Assembly: GCA_900754965.1 (NCBI GenBank)
Contig: CAAEEO010000035.1
Span: forward strand, 1 to 13,838
DNA length: 13,838 bases
Direction of reading: 5' to 3'
Source of the DNA: an uncultured Oscillospiraceae bacterium
Lineage (GTDB): Bacteria > Bacillota > Clostridia > Oscillospirales > Oscillospiraceae
The notes under the pieces were generated by a model. The model searched no databases, was not told where the DNA came from, and saw nothing but the letters and a program-made list of their open reading frames with translations. The position numbers were made by a program, and so were the translations under genes. Positions 13,622 to 13,838 of this stretch are shown piece by piece (positions within the stretch are counted from its first letter, which is position 1; each line of letters opens with the position of its first letter).

Positions 13622-13838
13622 ATGAGATTCGAAGGAAAAGTGGCTATCGTAACAGGTGCAAGTTCCGGTATCGGCCGCGCTACTGCAAAGCAGTTTGCAA
13701 TGGAAGGCGCAAAGGTCGTGGCAGCAGCCCGTCGTGAAGAGCGGCTGGAGGCACTGCGTGATGAAGTGGCAGCAGCAGGCGCAACCGGCTGCATCCTGCC
13801 CGTGAAGACCGATGTGCGGGACCCGAAACAGATCGACA
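13622..13838 (+). CDS. Short-chain dehydrogenase/reductase, N-terminal part
   Basis: Only the first 72 residues are in the window; the gene runs off the right edge. The start ATG has AGGAGG nine bases upstream. The Rossmann nucleotide-binding motif TGASSGIG (residues 11-18) and D64-V65 (adenine pocket) are typical of classical SDRs. Arg37-Arg38 after the second strand (VVAAARREERLEAL) suggests NADP(H) rather than NAD(H). The catalytic Ser-Tyr-Lys lies beyond the window. It resembles FabG-like 3-oxoacyl-ACP reductases and sugar or steroid dehydrogenases; the substrate cannot be chosen. The divergent LysR gene is its likely regulator. Confidence 0.9.
   Translation, partial: MRFEGKVAIVTGASSGIGRATAKQFAMEGAKVVAAARREERLEALRDEVAAAGATGCILPVKTDVRDPKQID

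Overview
The window looks like a chromosomal segment of a moderately GC-rich, low-repeat Firmicute, most likely a gut clostridium of the Oscillospiraceae type. The reasons are consensus sigma-A promoters (TTGACA, 17 bp, TATAAT-like), strong AGGAGG ribosome-binding sites, U-tailed hairpin terminators, a PyrK/PyrD class 1B dihydroorotate dehydrogenase pair, a clostridial-style pyrBI, and XRE/MATE/LysR families common in that group. The genus is inference.

Left edge (1-302): the 5' end of a minus-strand gene whose N-terminus is a tandem His/Cys-rich metal-binding repeat. It is preceded by a strong promoter overlapped by a perfect TGAACA-N2-TGTTCA palindrome, typical of ArsR/SmtB-type metal sensors. 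A hairpin terminator separates it from the pyr operon.

303-5970: a compact minus-strand pyrimidine operon, pyrC-pyrK-pyrD-pyrF-pyrE-pyrB-pyrI, covering steps 2-6 of de novo UMP synthesis plus the allosteric ATCase subunit. Most junctions overlap or abut, and each downstream Shine-Dalgarno sequence lies in the end of the preceding gene. One consensus promoter sits about 20 nt from the pyrC start, so there is no room for a PyrR-type attenuation leader. carAB and pyrR are not in the window.

5975-8887: a UPF0126/TRIC-type membrane protein (minus) and an MFS transporter (plus) are transcribed divergently from back-to-back promoters. An XRE regulator with a membrane domain follows (plus), ended by a strong terminator.

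8923-11006: a DUF5662-like protein (minus) and an M29 aminopeptidase (plus) diverge. Between them are an unexplained minus-strand terminator and a leader hairpin. A long bidirectional terminator closes the aminopeptidase and the facing MATE gene.

11022-13838: a MATE efflux pump and a LysR regulator on the minus strand, with an SDR oxidoreductase starting divergently from LysR and cut by the window end. The 290-bp LysR/SDR gap carries two sizeable inverted repeats that are candidate operators.

Most of this is ordinary core and accessory metabolism. I see no mobile element, CRISPR array, rRNA, tRNA or obvious defence system. The places worth a second look are the metal-binding repeat gene with its operator, the leaderless pyr operon, the orphan terminator near 9550, and the LysR/SDR intergenic palindromes.
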